Origin: Phenylobacterium haematophilum
GTDB taxonomy: Bacteria > Pseudomonadota > Alphaproteobacteria > Caulobacterales > Caulobacteraceae
Length of the DNA: 64,000 nt
Direction of reading: 5' to 3'
Assembly: GCF_014196295.1 (NCBI RefSeq)
Contig: NZ_JACIDK010000006.1
Coordinates: 185,147-249,146 of the forward strand
Of this stretch, positions 33,586 through 41,913 are shown piece by piece. Positions within the stretch are counted from its first letter, which is position 1; the number at the start of each line of letters is the position of its first letter. The notes beneath the pieces were generated by a model. That model was not told the origin of the DNA, searched no databases, and was given only the letters and a program-made list of their open reading frames with translations. The position numbers were made by a program, and so were the translations under genes.

Positions 33586-35178
33586 CTAAGCTCGATCCGT
33601 TGGCTCAAGGCTGTGAACCAAGCGATAGGTGAACCAAAGCGCGAGCCCGTAGCCCACCGCCGCCAGCACCGGCATGTCGCCGAGGATTGTCGGGCCGATG
33701 CTGTGTTGCATGAGCAGCGAGGCGGCGATGTAGAGGCCGAGAGAGACGAGGGCCAAGGCGATGCGGTCTGCGGCGCGCCCGAGAGTCTTGGCGGAGGCGG
33801 TTGCATCCGGCAGTCGAATTGACAGGCCGCCGTGCCGGCGCTGGTTGTGCAGCAAGCGGCCGGCGGTTTGCGGAAGGTCGCGCGCCGCCATCGCCACCTC
33901 CCAGCGAAACCGGGCCAGCATGGACTCGGACGCACTCCCGCCCGGGCGGAGCATTCGAAGAACCTCCGGCGCGCTCTGGCCCAGCATCTCCGCCACATCC
34001 AAATCCGGATCGAGGAGGCGCAGGGTCCCTTCGGCCGTAAACACTGTTCGCACCAGAACCGCGAGCTGGGGCGGCAATGCGATGGCGTCGCCTCCCCCCA
34101 ATCGCGCGATGTCGACCATGAGATGAGCGATCGACCAGGATCGAAGCGGCAAGCCTTCGAGTTCGCGAAGAATGACCTCAACGCCGCGCGTGATCACGTC
34201 GTGATCCGCGCCCGGCGTGAGGAGTCCCAGATCGGCGGCCGCGTCCGCCAGCCACCCGGGATCTTGGACCGCGAAGGCCTGGACGAAGGACATCAGTGCG
34301 CGCCGCGCGGACGCATCCAGCATGCCCACGGCGCCGAAATCGTGAAAACAAAGCCGCCCGTCGTCCAGAACGAAGATGTTGCCGGGATGGGGATCCGCAT
34401 GGAACACGCCCAGACGGAAGAATTGCTCCAGATAAAAGGTCACGAAGGCCTGAGCGAGGGCCTTGGACTCCCCTGCCAAGGCGGGGTCGCCGATGTTGCG
34501 GCCGTGACTCATCTCCTGGACCAGGACGCCGCGCGCGCTGAGGGTGTCGATTACATCCGGAATGAAGACGGCGGGCGAATCGCGAAAGGCGCGGGCGAAT
34601 CGACGGATGTTCCGCGCTTCCGTCTCCAGATCCGTTTCGAGCCTGAGATTTCGCCAGATTTCGTGGGCCAATAGCCCGATGCGACGCCGGCGCAGGAATG
34701 GGATCAGCAGGGCCCCCAACCTGGCCAGCGCCACCACGATGCGCATGTCGCGATCGATCACCATGGCCACGCCTGGGCGCAGGACTTTGACGACGACGGA
34801 ACGGCCATCATGTAGGCGGGCTCGGTGGACCTGGGCGATGGAGGCCGCGGCGAGCGGCGTCGCCTCGAACGTCCGGAACAGCTCCTCGGGGGATCTTCCC
34901 AGCGCCGCTTGTATCGATGCGACCGCGCGTTCGGGCGGAAATGGGCTCGCGTCCGCCTGGAGCCGACCCAGCTCACGCGTCCACTCGGACGAGAGGAGGT
35001 CGCGGCGCTGACTGAGCGCTTGGCCGAGTTTGACGAACGTCGGACCCAGCCGCTCCAACGTGCGCCGCACCCGCAGCGGCAGCCGGGTGGCGGTTTGTGG
35101 ACGCACACGCGACCACAGGGCCGCCGCAAGGAGCCCAGCGGCGGCAAGGCCAATTTGAAGCGCCCTCAATAAGATCAT
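33586..35178 (-). CDS. UbiB/ABC1-ADCK-like atypical kinase
   Basis: A 530-residue protein of the UbiB/ABC1 family, which uses ATP to support ubiquinone biosynthesis or lipid handling. An N-terminal hydrophobic stretch (ALQIGLAAAGLLAAALW) precedes the diagnostic KxGQ motif (FVKLGQALSQRRDLLS, Lys 50-Gln 53), the Ala-rich loop (LAAASIAQVHRA), VVVKVLRPG, FHADPHPGNIFV (catalytic loop) and HDFGAVG (metal motif). Two C-terminal hydrophobic helices follow (IALALVSLGLYIAASLLM). This is a stand-alone member, not within a ubi operon; the true UbiB may be elsewhere. Confidence 0.9.
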   Translation of the reverse strand: MILLRALQIGLAAAGLLAAALWSRVRPQTATRLPLRVRRTLERLGPTFVKLGQALSQRRDLLSSEWTRELGRLQADASPFPPERAVASIQAALGRSPEELFRTFEATPLAAASIAQVHRARLHDGRSVVVKVLRPGVAMVIDRDMRIVVALARLGALLIPFLRRRRIGLLAHEIWRNLRLETDLETEARNIRRFARAFRDSPAVFIPDVIDTLSARGVLVQEMSHGRNIGDPALAGESKALAQAFVTFYLEQFFRLGVFHADPHPGNIFVLDDGRLCFHDFGAVGMLDASARRALMSFVQAFAVQDPGWLADAAADLGLLTPGADHDVITRGVEVILRELEGLPLRSWSIAHLMVDIARLGGGDAIALPPQLAVLVRTVFTAEGTLRLLDPDLDVAEMLGQSAPEVLRMLRPGGSASESMLARFRWEVAMAARDLPQTAGRLLHNQRRHGGLSIRLPDATASAKTLGRAADRIALALVSLGLYIAASLLMQHSIGPTILGDMPVLAAVGYGLALWFTYRLVHSLEPTDRA

Positions 35179-35480
35179 GCCTGCGCCCCGTCCGTGCGTT
35201 CGACGACCTCTGCTGGACGTTGCTAGCCGCCGTCCATTACAGGGTCGCCGCAGATGCGACGACCGTCCGGCGAAACCGAAGCATGGGCGTTTCGGTCGTG
35301 AGGTCTGGGAAGGGGGTTCGGACTGGAGCCTCGCTCCTCACCCCAAGCCTTGCCGAGGGGCGCGGCGAGGCCCAGCCGCCCCGGCGCTTCGCGGCCAGCG
35401 CGACTGTAATCGAACGGCCACCGACGCGTCTCTTGTCCAATCGAGCCCCTGCGGCGGGCCAATGGCGAAGGAGAAGCCCG
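35179..35480. other. Divergent intergenic region between ubiB-like gene and lemA
   Basis: 302 bases with open frames on both strands that are extensions of lemA or shadows. I see no convincing gene, FNR-like palindrome or hairpin. It presumably carries the promoters of the divergently transcribed kinase and the lemA-TPM operon. Confidence 0.5.
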
Positions 35481-36128
35481 GTGAGACCATTCTTCAATCG
35501 TGTCAGCCGGCTGGCGGCGGTCCTGCTGGTCCCAATCGTGCTCGCCGGATGCGGCGTCAACACCATCCCGACCAAGCAGGAGAAGGCGAGGGCCAGCTGG
35601 GCCGACGTCCAGAGCCAGTACCAACGCCGCAGCGACCTGATCCCCAATCTGGTCGCGACGGTGAAGGGTTACGCCGCCCAAGAGAAGGGCGTGTTTGTCG
35701 AAGTCACCCAGGCGCGCGCTTCAGCGACCCAGGTCAAGGTCGACGCATCGACGATCACCGACCCCGCCAAATTCCAGCAATTCGCCCAAGCCCAAGATCG
35801 GCTGACCGGCGTGCTCGGGCGGTTGATGTTGATCCAGGAAAACTATCCCGACCTGAAGTCCAACCAGAATTTTCTGGCGCTCCAGAGCCAGCTCGAGGGC
35901 ACCGAGAACCGCATCGCCGTCGCCCGGCGCGACTACAACGAGGCGGTGCGCGACTATAACACCAGCCTACGCACCTTCCCGGTCATCCTGTGGGCCAAGA
36001 CGTTCTACGCGTCAGCCAAGCCCATGCAGCTCTTCGCAGCGAGCGCACCGGCCCAGTCCGCTCCAACAGTCAGCTTCGCGCCGCCCGTCGCGCCGGCGTC
36101 AGCGGGCGCTACGCCGGCCACCAAATGA
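35481..36128 (+). CDS. lemA: LemA family lipoprotein
   Basis: A 215-residue LemA-family protein with a lipoprotein signal (VLLVPIVLAGCG, lipobox LAGC). The antiparallel helical core shows RRSDLIPNLVATVKGYAAQE, then ENYPDLKSNQNFLALQSQLE and RRDYNEAVRDYN. A low-complexity Ala/Pro tail ends the protein. GTG 35481 is preferred, since AAGGAG lies eight bases upstream and the signal sequence starts there. Its TGA overlaps the next gene's ATG (ATGA). LemA and TPM genes are commonly paired; the shared role in envelope homeostasis is not defined. Confidence 0.93.
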   Translation: MRPFFNRVSRLAAVLLVPIVLAGCGVNTIPTKQEKARASWADVQSQYQRRSDLIPNLVATVKGYAAQEKGVFVEVTQARASATQVKVDASTITDPAKFQQFAQAQDRLTGVLGRLMLIQENYPDLKSNQNFLALQSQLEGTENRIAVARRDYNEAVRDYNTSLRTFPVILWAKTFYASAKPMQLFAASAPAQSAPTVSFAPPVAPASAGATPATK

Positions 36129-36904
36129 TCGCCTTCGGCCGCTCGCTCGTCGCGGCCGCCCTATCGCTGATCGTAGGGCTGGCGGTGTGGTCGGCGGCCG
36201 CCGCGGCCCCGACCTTTCCCGAACTCACTGGGCGGGTGGTCGATGGCGCCAACATTCTATCGCCACAGGCCGAAGCGTCGCTGACGACTAAACTTGAAAC
36301 GCTCGAAGCCAAGACCTCCCGCCAGCTGGTGATCGTCACCGTTCCGTCCCTGCAGGGCTATGAGATCGAGGACTACGGCTACCAGCTCGGCCGGGTCTGG
36401 GGCATCGGTGAGCAGGGCCGCGACACCGGTGTTCTCATGATCGTCGCCCCGAACGAACGGCGTGTCCGCATCGAAGTCGGCTACGGCCTGGAAGGCGTGC
36501 TGACAGATGCGCTGTCGACCGTGATTCTGCAGGAACGTGTCCTCCCGAGATTCCGGAAGGGTGATTTCGAGGGCGGAGTGGTCGCCGGCGCTGATGGTCT
36601 GATCGCCCAGCTCTCGCTTCCAGACGACGAAGCGAGAGCCAAGGTCGCGACGCTAGCCCAGGCGCCTGCGAGTAGTGACAAATCCACCCTGGGAATCATC
36701 CTGGTCCTGCTCGGTCTGTGGGTCGCGCTTGGCCTGTTCGGTTCGGTCACCGGCCGGCCGGGTCATCGCATGGATCTATGGTTGCTCCCCCTGTTGCTGC
36801 TGATGAGCGCTGGCGGACATGGCGGGCGGGGTCGCCGCGGCGGGGGAGGGTTTCGCGGCGGTGGCGGTTCGTTTGGCGGCGGTGGCGCGTCAGGGGGGTG
36901 GTAG
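36125..36904 (+). CDS. TPM-domain envelope protein with Gly-rich tail
   Basis: A 259-residue YgcG/TPM-domain protein: signal peptide (AALSLIVGLAVWSAAAAA), TPM domain at about 30-165 with FPELTGRVVDGANILS, RQLVIVTVPSLQGYEIEDYG, GVLMIVAPNERRVRIEVGYG and LEGVLTDALS, a C-terminal membrane segment, then a Gly/Arg and GGGGSFGGGGASGGW tail typical of the family. The ATG overlaps the lemA stop, and the next TPM gene starts on the base after its stop. Some TPM domains are reported as acid phosphatases; activity here is not shown by sequence. Confidence 0.92.
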   Translation: MIAFGRSLVAAALSLIVGLAVWSAAAAAPTFPELTGRVVDGANILSPQAEASLTTKLETLEAKTSRQLVIVTVPSLQGYEIEDYGYQLGRVWGIGEQGRDTGVLMIVAPNERRVRIEVGYGLEGVLTDALSTVILQERVLPRFRKGDFEGGVVAGADGLIAQLSLPDDEARAKVATLAQAPASSDKSTLGIILVLLGLWVALGLFGSVTGRPGHRMDLWLLPLLLLMSAGGHGGRGRRGGGGFRGGGGSFGGGGASGGW

Positions 36905-37600
36905 ATGCTTCTGGAAGCCCAAGATCATGCACGCATAGCGCAAGCTGTTGCGGCCGCCGGGGCCACGACCAGCGGCGAGATCGTCTGCGTGGTGACCAAC
37001 GAGGCTGCGCCCTACGCGGAGGTCCCGCTGGCCTGGGCGGCGCTCGGCGCGCTTGTGCTCCCGGTGGCGCTACTCGCAGCCGCCAGCGCAACGCGCCACT
37101 TCGACTATACGTTTGGCGGCTGGACCGCCGGGCACATCGGGGCGGTCCACGCCGCGGTCCTGACAACCCTCAGCGGCTATGTCTTGCTGCAATGTCTGCT
37201 GTTCGCGGGACTCTTTGCCTTAGTGTCCGTTCCGGCCATTCGCCGCCGGTTGACCCCACTGTCGCTTAGGCGAATGCGGGTGCGCGAGCGGGCGCTGGAG
37301 CAATTCTTCGTCCGGGGCCTCGACAGCACGCGGGAGCGGACCGGCGTGCTGATCTTCGTCTCCTTGAAAGACCGCCGCGCCGAGGTGCTGGCCGACTCAG
37401 GCATCTCGGGCAGGGTCGATCCATCGGTTTGGGATGGCGTCGTGGCGGAGCTGGTTGATGGGGTAAGGGGCGGCCGGCCGGGCGACGGCCTTGTTGCGGC
37501 CGTTGAGCGCTGCGGGCGAATTCTCACCAAGAGCTTTCCCGCCCAGCCTGGCAATCCCAACGAGCTGCCGGACACCCTTGCGGAAACCGATCTGACGTAA
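36905..37600 (+). CDS. Second TPM-domain membrane protein
   Basis: A 231-residue membrane-anchored TPM relative. An N-terminal half-domain (IAQAVAAAGATTSGEIVCVV) is followed by a hydrophobic pair (LAWAALGALVLPVALLAA and LLQCLLFAGLFALVSV) and the TPM-like part ERTGVLIFVSLKDRRAEVLA with GISGRVDPSVWDGVV. It begins immediately after the previous gene, so the lemA-TPM-TPM set is a single operon. The split arrangement, with TPM features around the membrane segments, is the usual form of the YgcG partner. Confidence 0.88.
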   Translation: MLLEAQDHARIAQAVAAAGATTSGEIVCVVTNEAAPYAEVPLAWAALGALVLPVALLAAASATRHFDYTFGGWTAGHIGAVHAAVLTTLSGYVLLQCLLFAGLFALVSVPAIRRRLTPLSLRRMRVRERALEQFFVRGLDSTRERTGVLIFVSLKDRRAEVLADSGISGRVDPSVWDGVVAELVDGVRGGRPGDGLVAAVERCGRILTKSFPAQPGNPNELPDTLAETDLT

Positions 37601-37784
37601 CGCAAGAGGGCGTCTTCCAGCTGCAGCGTCGACGAGACCTGTAACGTGGTGCAGGCCGGCGCGTCATTGCCTGTAAGGCGCGTCCCGCAACCGGCGAAGC
37701 ACGAGGCCGCGGAGCTTCTTGTAATGCGACGGCCCCTGCGCCCCAAATGAACGGACAAGGCGAGAACCTCTCGGGAGACCTGCG

Positions 37785-38858
37785 ATGGGCAAGATGCGAG
37801 CCGCCGTCTTCGTCGAGCCGGGCCGGATTGTCCTGGACGACAAACCGGTACCCGACGTGGGTCCGCTGGACGCCCTGGTCCGCATCACGACCACCACCAT
37901 CTGCGGAACCGACGTGCACATCCTGAAAGGAGAATATCCGGTCGCGCGCGGCTTGACGGTCGGTCACGAGCCGGTCGGCGTGATCGAAAAGCTCGGGTCC
38001 GCCGTCCGCGGCTACCGGGAAGGCCAGCGGGTCATCGCCGGGGCGATCACGCCGAGCGGCTACAGCAACGCCTGCCTCTGCGGGTTCCACAGCCAAGACG
38101 GGGCGGGAACAGCGCATGGGTGGAAGCCGATGGGCGGCTGGAAGTTCGGGAACACCATCGATGGCTGCCAGGCTGAGTTCGTGCGAGTGCCCGATGCGAT
38201 GGCCAACCTCGCGCCCGTTCCGGACAACCTCAGCGACGAACAGGTGCTGATGTGCCCAGACATCATGTCGACCGGGTTTGCGGGGGCGCAGAGTGGAGAG
38301 GTGAAGATCGGCGATGCGGTGGCGGTCATGGCACAAGGCCCGATCGGCCTTTGTGCGACGGCGGGCGCCAAATTAATGGGCGCAACCACGATCATCGCGG
38401 TCGATCGGCTTCCGGAGCGACTAGCCATGGCTCTGCGGCTTGGGGCGACCCACGTGGTGGACGCCAGCCGCATGGAGGCTGTGGAGGAGATCCAGCGCCT
38501 CACCGACGGTCGTGGGGTCGATGTCTCAATCGAGGCTCTCGGTCTTCAGGAAACCTTCACAGCCGCCCTGCGGGTCTTGCGTCCCGGCGGCGTCCTGTCG
38601 AGTCTGGGCGTCTACTCCTCCGATTTAACCCTGCCGCTCTCGGCTTTCGCGGCGGGTCTGGGCGATCACAAGATCATCACCACCCTCTGCCCAGGCGGCA
38701 AGGAACGCATGCGCCGTCTGATGGCCGTGATCGCGGCCGGCGCCGTGGACCTGAGCGCCTTGGTGACGCATCGTTACAAGCTGGACGACATCGAGGCCGC
38801 CTACGACCTCTTCGCCAATCAGCGTGATGGCGTGTTCAAGGTGGCGATCACACCGTAA
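37785..38858 (+). CDS. Zinc-dependent alcohol dehydrogenase family protein
   Basis: A 357-residue medium-chain dehydrogenase. Zinc ligands appear as TTICGTDVHILKG (Cys) and GHEPVGVIEKLG (His-Glu); the usual structural-zinc Cys cluster is reduced to SNACLCGFHS. The cofactor fold is AVMAQGPIGLCATAGAK with TTIIAVDRLPERLAMA; the Asp suggests NAD(H) preference but many NADP forms exist. The overall layout resembles the isopropanol/threonine-dehydrogenase-like branch. It stands alone upstream of the convergent Usp genes. Such dehydrogenases are often clustered with universal stress proteins in oxygen-limited regulons; substrate not predictable. Confidence 0.85.
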   Translation: MGKMRAAVFVEPGRIVLDDKPVPDVGPLDALVRITTTTICGTDVHILKGEYPVARGLTVGHEPVGVIEKLGSAVRGYREGQRVIAGAITPSGYSNACLCGFHSQDGAGTAHGWKPMGGWKFGNTIDGCQAEFVRVPDAMANLAPVPDNLSDEQVLMCPDIMSTGFAGAQSGEVKIGDAVAVMAQGPIGLCATAGAKLMGATTIIAVDRLPERLAMALRLGATHVVDASRMEAVEEIQRLTDGRGVDVSIEALGLQETFTAALRVLRPGGVLSSLGVYSSDLTLPLSAFAAGLGDHKIITTLCPGGKERMRRLMAVIAAGAVDLSALVTHRYKLDDIEAAYDLFANQRDGVFKVAITP

Positions 38859-38999
38859 CGGCGGCCACCGCCCATCGCCTAGCGCAAGCGCGCTCGTCAA
38901 GGTGTCCGCAGGCCCGATTGACGCAAACTAACCCTTCAAATGTCTTCCCTGACAGCCTTCTCAAAGAGTCGTGGTCGGCGATTCTTTTGATTTTCTCCC

Positions 39000-39806
39000 T
39001 CAGTGGCTGAAGAGCACCGGCAATGTTGAACACTCCAGCAATGTCTGGGTCATGCCGCCGAACAGCCACTCGCCGGCCCTGCTGTGTCCGAATGCGCCGG
39101 CCACGATCAGATCAGCGCGGCGTGAGGTCGCGAAGTTGATGAGCTTTTCGCCAGCGTCGTGCCGGGTGGAAACGGGCTCGACGACCGCGTTTACGCCGTG
39201 GTGGGCGAGGCGATTGATAAGATTTTCGATGGAGGCCGGCGTGGCAGCAACACCGGAACCTGTGGAGACGCTAACGACGGCCACCTCGCTCGCGCGGCGC
39301 AATAGCGGCAGCGCGTCGCTGACGGCGCGTCGCGCCTCGCGGGTGTCCTTCCAGGCGATCACGAGCCGTTCCACACCGATCTGGAGATGCCCGGCGGGCA
39401 GGGCGAGGACCGGTAGTCCGCTTCGAAGCACTGTGTCAGCAGCGTTTGGCGCAAAGTCCGTCCCGGCGCGCTCAAGGCCCGTGATGATGAGGTCGGCGCC
39501 TGCGGCATTGTCGCACAGCGCGTCTGTGGGATAGTCCGGCGCGCGGCGCCAGATCGCGCCGGGCGCTACCCTGTGGAATGTAGCCTCGACCTCGGCGAGC
39601 GCGTGCGCCTCGTCTTCAGCCCAGGTTTGCACAGCGTAGCTGCCGCCCTCGGCCACCGCCAGCGGCGCCACCCGGATCATCGAAGCGCGACCGCCGAGAC
39701 CGATGAGTTGGGCTCCCAGCTTATCCGAGAGCTCGGCGGCGGCCTGCAGGCGCGCTTCCGATCCGGGAGTCGGCTCCACGTGCATTAGTATGGTCTTGTA
39801 GCTCAT
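39000..39806 (-). CDS. Tandem universal stress protein
   Basis: A 268-residue protein with two UspA domains. The first half runs from KTILMHVEP to SGLPVLALPAGH. The second starts VERLVIAWKDTREARRAV and ends with the nucleotide-binding-like GAFGHSRAGEWLFGGMTQ followed by LPVLFSH. It is cytosolic and about 50% alike in pattern to the neighbouring upstream paralogue. The two genes are 25 bases apart and presumably one operon. Universal stress proteins bind ATP or sit in stress signalling; no partner is identified. Confidence 0.93.
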   Translation of the reverse strand: MSYKTILMHVEPTPGSEARLQAAAELSDKLGAQLIGLGGRASMIRVAPLAVAEGGSYAVQTWAEDEAHALAEVEATFHRVAPGAIWRRAPDYPTDALCDNAAGADLIITGLERAGTDFAPNAADTVLRSGLPVLALPAGHLQIGVERLVIAWKDTREARRAVSDALPLLRRASEVAVVSVSTGSGVAATPASIENLINRLAHHGVNAVVEPVSTRHDAGEKLINFATSRRADLIVAGAFGHSRAGEWLFGGMTQTLLECSTLPVLFSH

Positions 39807-39831
39807 GGGGACACCTGTCCTTCGTCGTGGA

Positions 39832-40671
39832 TCAGTGGCTGAGGAGCACAGCGCGGTGGGTTTGCGCCAGGAGCGCGCGTGTGACCCCCCCGAAAATCCA
39901 TTCTCCTAGGCGGCTGTGCCCGTAGGCGCCGGCCACGATCAGGTCAGCGGCGTGCTGATCTGCCAGTTCGAACAACTGTTGAGCGGAGCTGACGTCCCGC
40001 TCCTCATGGCCGACCCGCGTCGCGGCGCGCACGCCATGGCGGAGCAGATATTGCGCGACGTCGGCGAGGCGGGCTTCAGCCGCCGGGGCCTCGGCATGGG
40101 CGCAGATTTCCGCCACCAGGATCGCCTTTGCCCGCTTCAGGATCGGAAGGGCGTCGGCCACCGCGCGCCGAGCTTCGCGTGTATCCTTCCAGGCCACCAG
40201 CACTCGGTCCAGTTGGAGGCTGGTTGCGTCGGCGGGGACGACGAGAACCGGTCGGCCAGTCTGTAGAACCAAGGCTGCTGGTGTGGCGACGTTGTAAGCC
40301 GACCTCCCATGGCGGCGGCTGGGACTCGTCACCACCAGGTCAGCCGCCCGGGCTTCGGCCGCCGCTTCGAGGATGGGGAATTGAATCCCCGAACGCCACT
40401 CCGACCCCTGCTGCACAGCCACGCTCGCCGCGTCGAACTTCGCCTTCGCATGCTGCAGATCGGCCGCGATCGCTGCCGTCTCAGCCGCGTAGATCGCTGC
40501 CGAACCATAGCCGTCGTCAAAATCGCCCCCGGTGATCCAGGTACGCCAGAGTTCGGCGCCCACGCCAATCAGTCTGACGTCGAACCGGTTGGCCAGATCG
40601 ATGGCGAGCGACAACCGGCAATCGATCTCAGGCTCGGCTTCGACGGGAACCAGCAGGGTTGTGTAGGACAT
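39832..40671 (-). CDS. Tandem universal stress protein (paralogue)
   Basis: A 279-residue tandem Usp protein. The start at ATG 40671 is supported by AAGGAG eight bases upstream and homology to the neighbour (MSYTTLLVPVEAEPE); the frame runs on to 40737 without support. The second domain starts LDRVLVAWKDTREARRAVAD and ends GAYGHSRLGEWIFGGVTRALL. It is first in the two-gene unit. The near-identical motifs of both genes indicate local duplication. Confidence 0.93.
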   Translation of the reverse strand: MSYTTLLVPVEAEPEIDCRLSLAIDLANRFDVRLIGVGAELWRTWITGGDFDDGYGSAAIYAAETAAIAADLQHAKAKFDAASVAVQQGSEWRSGIQFPILEAAAEARAADLVVTSPSRRHGRSAYNVATPAALVLQTGRPVLVVPADATSLQLDRVLVAWKDTREARRAVADALPILKRAKAILVAEICAHAEAPAAEARLADVAQYLLRHGVRAATRVGHEERDVSSAQQLFELADQHAADLIVAGAYGHSRLGEWIFGGVTRALLAQTHRAVLLSH

Positions 40672-41242
40672 CTCATCAACTCCTTCAGGACCAGCGTTTC
40701 CTGATGCCTCGTTCCGCGAGGCGACCAACACGCTCACGCGGTCCCAAACTGGCGCCTACGGGCTAGGGTGCGTTCTGCTGACAGACGACCGCGTGCTGGG
40801 AACCTTACAGGTCGTTTTGGCGCGATTGACTTGGTTGGCCTGTTCTCGGGACTCGCCTACCGGGCTGCATGAGCCCCGCCCTGGCCGCAAGGGTTGTCCG
40901 CCGACGTCAGCACGAGGACCCGTCAAGCGGCGAAGCTCTTCGAGGTTCGCGATCACGCAGGACGGAATGATAGCTGGTCGGCCGTTCGCCAGCACATGCG
41001 GGGTAGCGGCGCCCGGCCATTCCCGTTTACCGACTCGGGAGCCTATGGCCCTGGAGACCCTGGGGGAGGGCGGCGAGACGGCGCGATCCTGGCGCAGTCC
41101 CTTCCCTCCGAACTCCGAGCATCGACAGAGCGAATTCCCATAACGCCTCCGGAGGAGATCACTAGAATCTCCCACCAAGTCATGGATATAAGTTATTGAG
41201 TTCTAATAAGATACGCAGACTGGTCGGGGCGGATTGACAGGC
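40672..41242. other. Long intergenic region at the left edge of the accessory island
   Basis: 570 bases with only weak overlapping frames on both strands (for example 40756-41178 -, 40793-41143 +), no ribosome sites and no recognisable motif. The stretch 41170-41215 is AT-rich. It marks the change from the stress cluster to the accessory genes. I see no direct repeats or tRNA that would define an attachment site. Confidence 0.5.
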
Positions 41243-41644
41243 TCAGCGGAGCCAATTTTCAACCCGCAGACCGGCTACCCTCGCGAACTCCCGCTCATTG
41301 TCCGTTACGACGGCGCAGTCGGTTGCAAGCGCCTGGGCGGCGATCAGCATGTCGTTGCCGCCGATGGGTACGCCGGCCGCCTCGAGTTGGGCTCGCAACT
41401 GTCCATAGGCGACGTCAGCCGGCGCCTCGAAAGGCTGGATGTCGATCGCCAACAGGATGCGTTCGAGCTGGCGGGTCAGGCGCTCAGAGCGCTTCTTGAC
41501 CGCGCCAAAGCGGAGTTCGGCCGCCACGATGATGCTTGTGCAGATTGCAGCGTCGCCGACCTCGGCGATGCGAGCGGCGATGCTGCCCTGCGGATTGCGG
41601 ACCAAGTCGGACAGGATGTTGGTGTCGAGAAGGAACCGCGTCAA
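41243..41644 (-). CDS. vapC: VapC-type PIN-domain toxin
   Basis: A 133-residue PIN-domain ribonuclease toxin. The four acidic residues are present: Asp 7 (LLDTNILSDL), Glu 43 (AAELRFGA), Asp 98 (GGNDMLIAAQA) and Asp 115 (VVTDNEREF). The start overlaps the vapB stop by four bases (ATGA), the usual order antitoxin-toxin. Predicted to cleave RNA, probably tRNA as in characterised VapC, when free of its antitoxin. Confidence 0.95.
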   Translation of the reverse strand: MTRFLLDTNILSDLVRNPQGSIAARIAEVGDAAICTSIIVAAELRFGAVKKRSERLTRQLERILLAIDIQPFEAPADVAYGQLRAQLEAAGVPIGGNDMLIAAQALATDCAVVTDNEREFARVAGLRVENWLR

Positions 41645-41874
41645 AGATCGACGGGTCCTGGCGGACGATCGTCGATCTCAGGGAAGCTGTCCTCGATCGG
41701 ACCCAGTTCCGCCAGGAGCGCGAGCAGGGACTTCACTGGCGTGGGTTCGATGATCAGCTTGTCGCCGTCGCGGCGCATGACCGCGTCCTTGCCGGGAAGC
41801 TCGAACTCCCGTGGGATACGGACGGCCTGGTTGCGGCCATTCTTGAACAGCTTGACGTGGCGGTAGGCGTTCAT
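41641..41874 (-). CDS. vapB: VapB-type antitoxin (AbrB/SpoVT fold)
   Basis: A 77-residue protein with the AbrB-like swapped hairpin DNA-binding N-terminus (VKLFKNGRNQAVRIPREFEL, then GKDAVMRRDGDKLIIEP) and a C-terminal toxin-binding tail (IDDRPPGPVDL). Overlaps vapC by four bases. An inverted repeat directly upstream is the likely autoregulatory operator. The pair sits next to the tyrosine recombinase stop, so it probably arrived or is maintained with the island. Confidence 0.94.
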   Translation of the reverse strand: MNAYRHVKLFKNGRNQAVRIPREFELPGKDAVMRRDGDKLIIEPTPVKSLLALLAELGPIEDSFPEIDDRPPGPVDL

Positions 41875-41884
41875 TGGCGCAATA

Positions 41885-41908
41885 TGGCATATGTCTAGGC
41901 ATATGCCA
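41885..41908. promoter_or_regulatory. VapBC operator, 9-bp inverted repeat
   Basis: TGGCATATG, six-base spacer TCTAGG, CATATGCCA: a perfect 9-bp inverted repeat 11 bases upstream of the vapB start. It overlaps the promoter region, with CATATT on the - strand as a possible -10. AbrB-fold antitoxins typically repress through such palindromes. Confidence 0.7.
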
Positions 41909-41913
41909 ATGCC

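Noticed and set aside
40756..41178. Overlapping frames in the island's left spacer
   Set aside because: Two strands open over the same bases with no start signals; consistent with non-coding GC-rich DNA.
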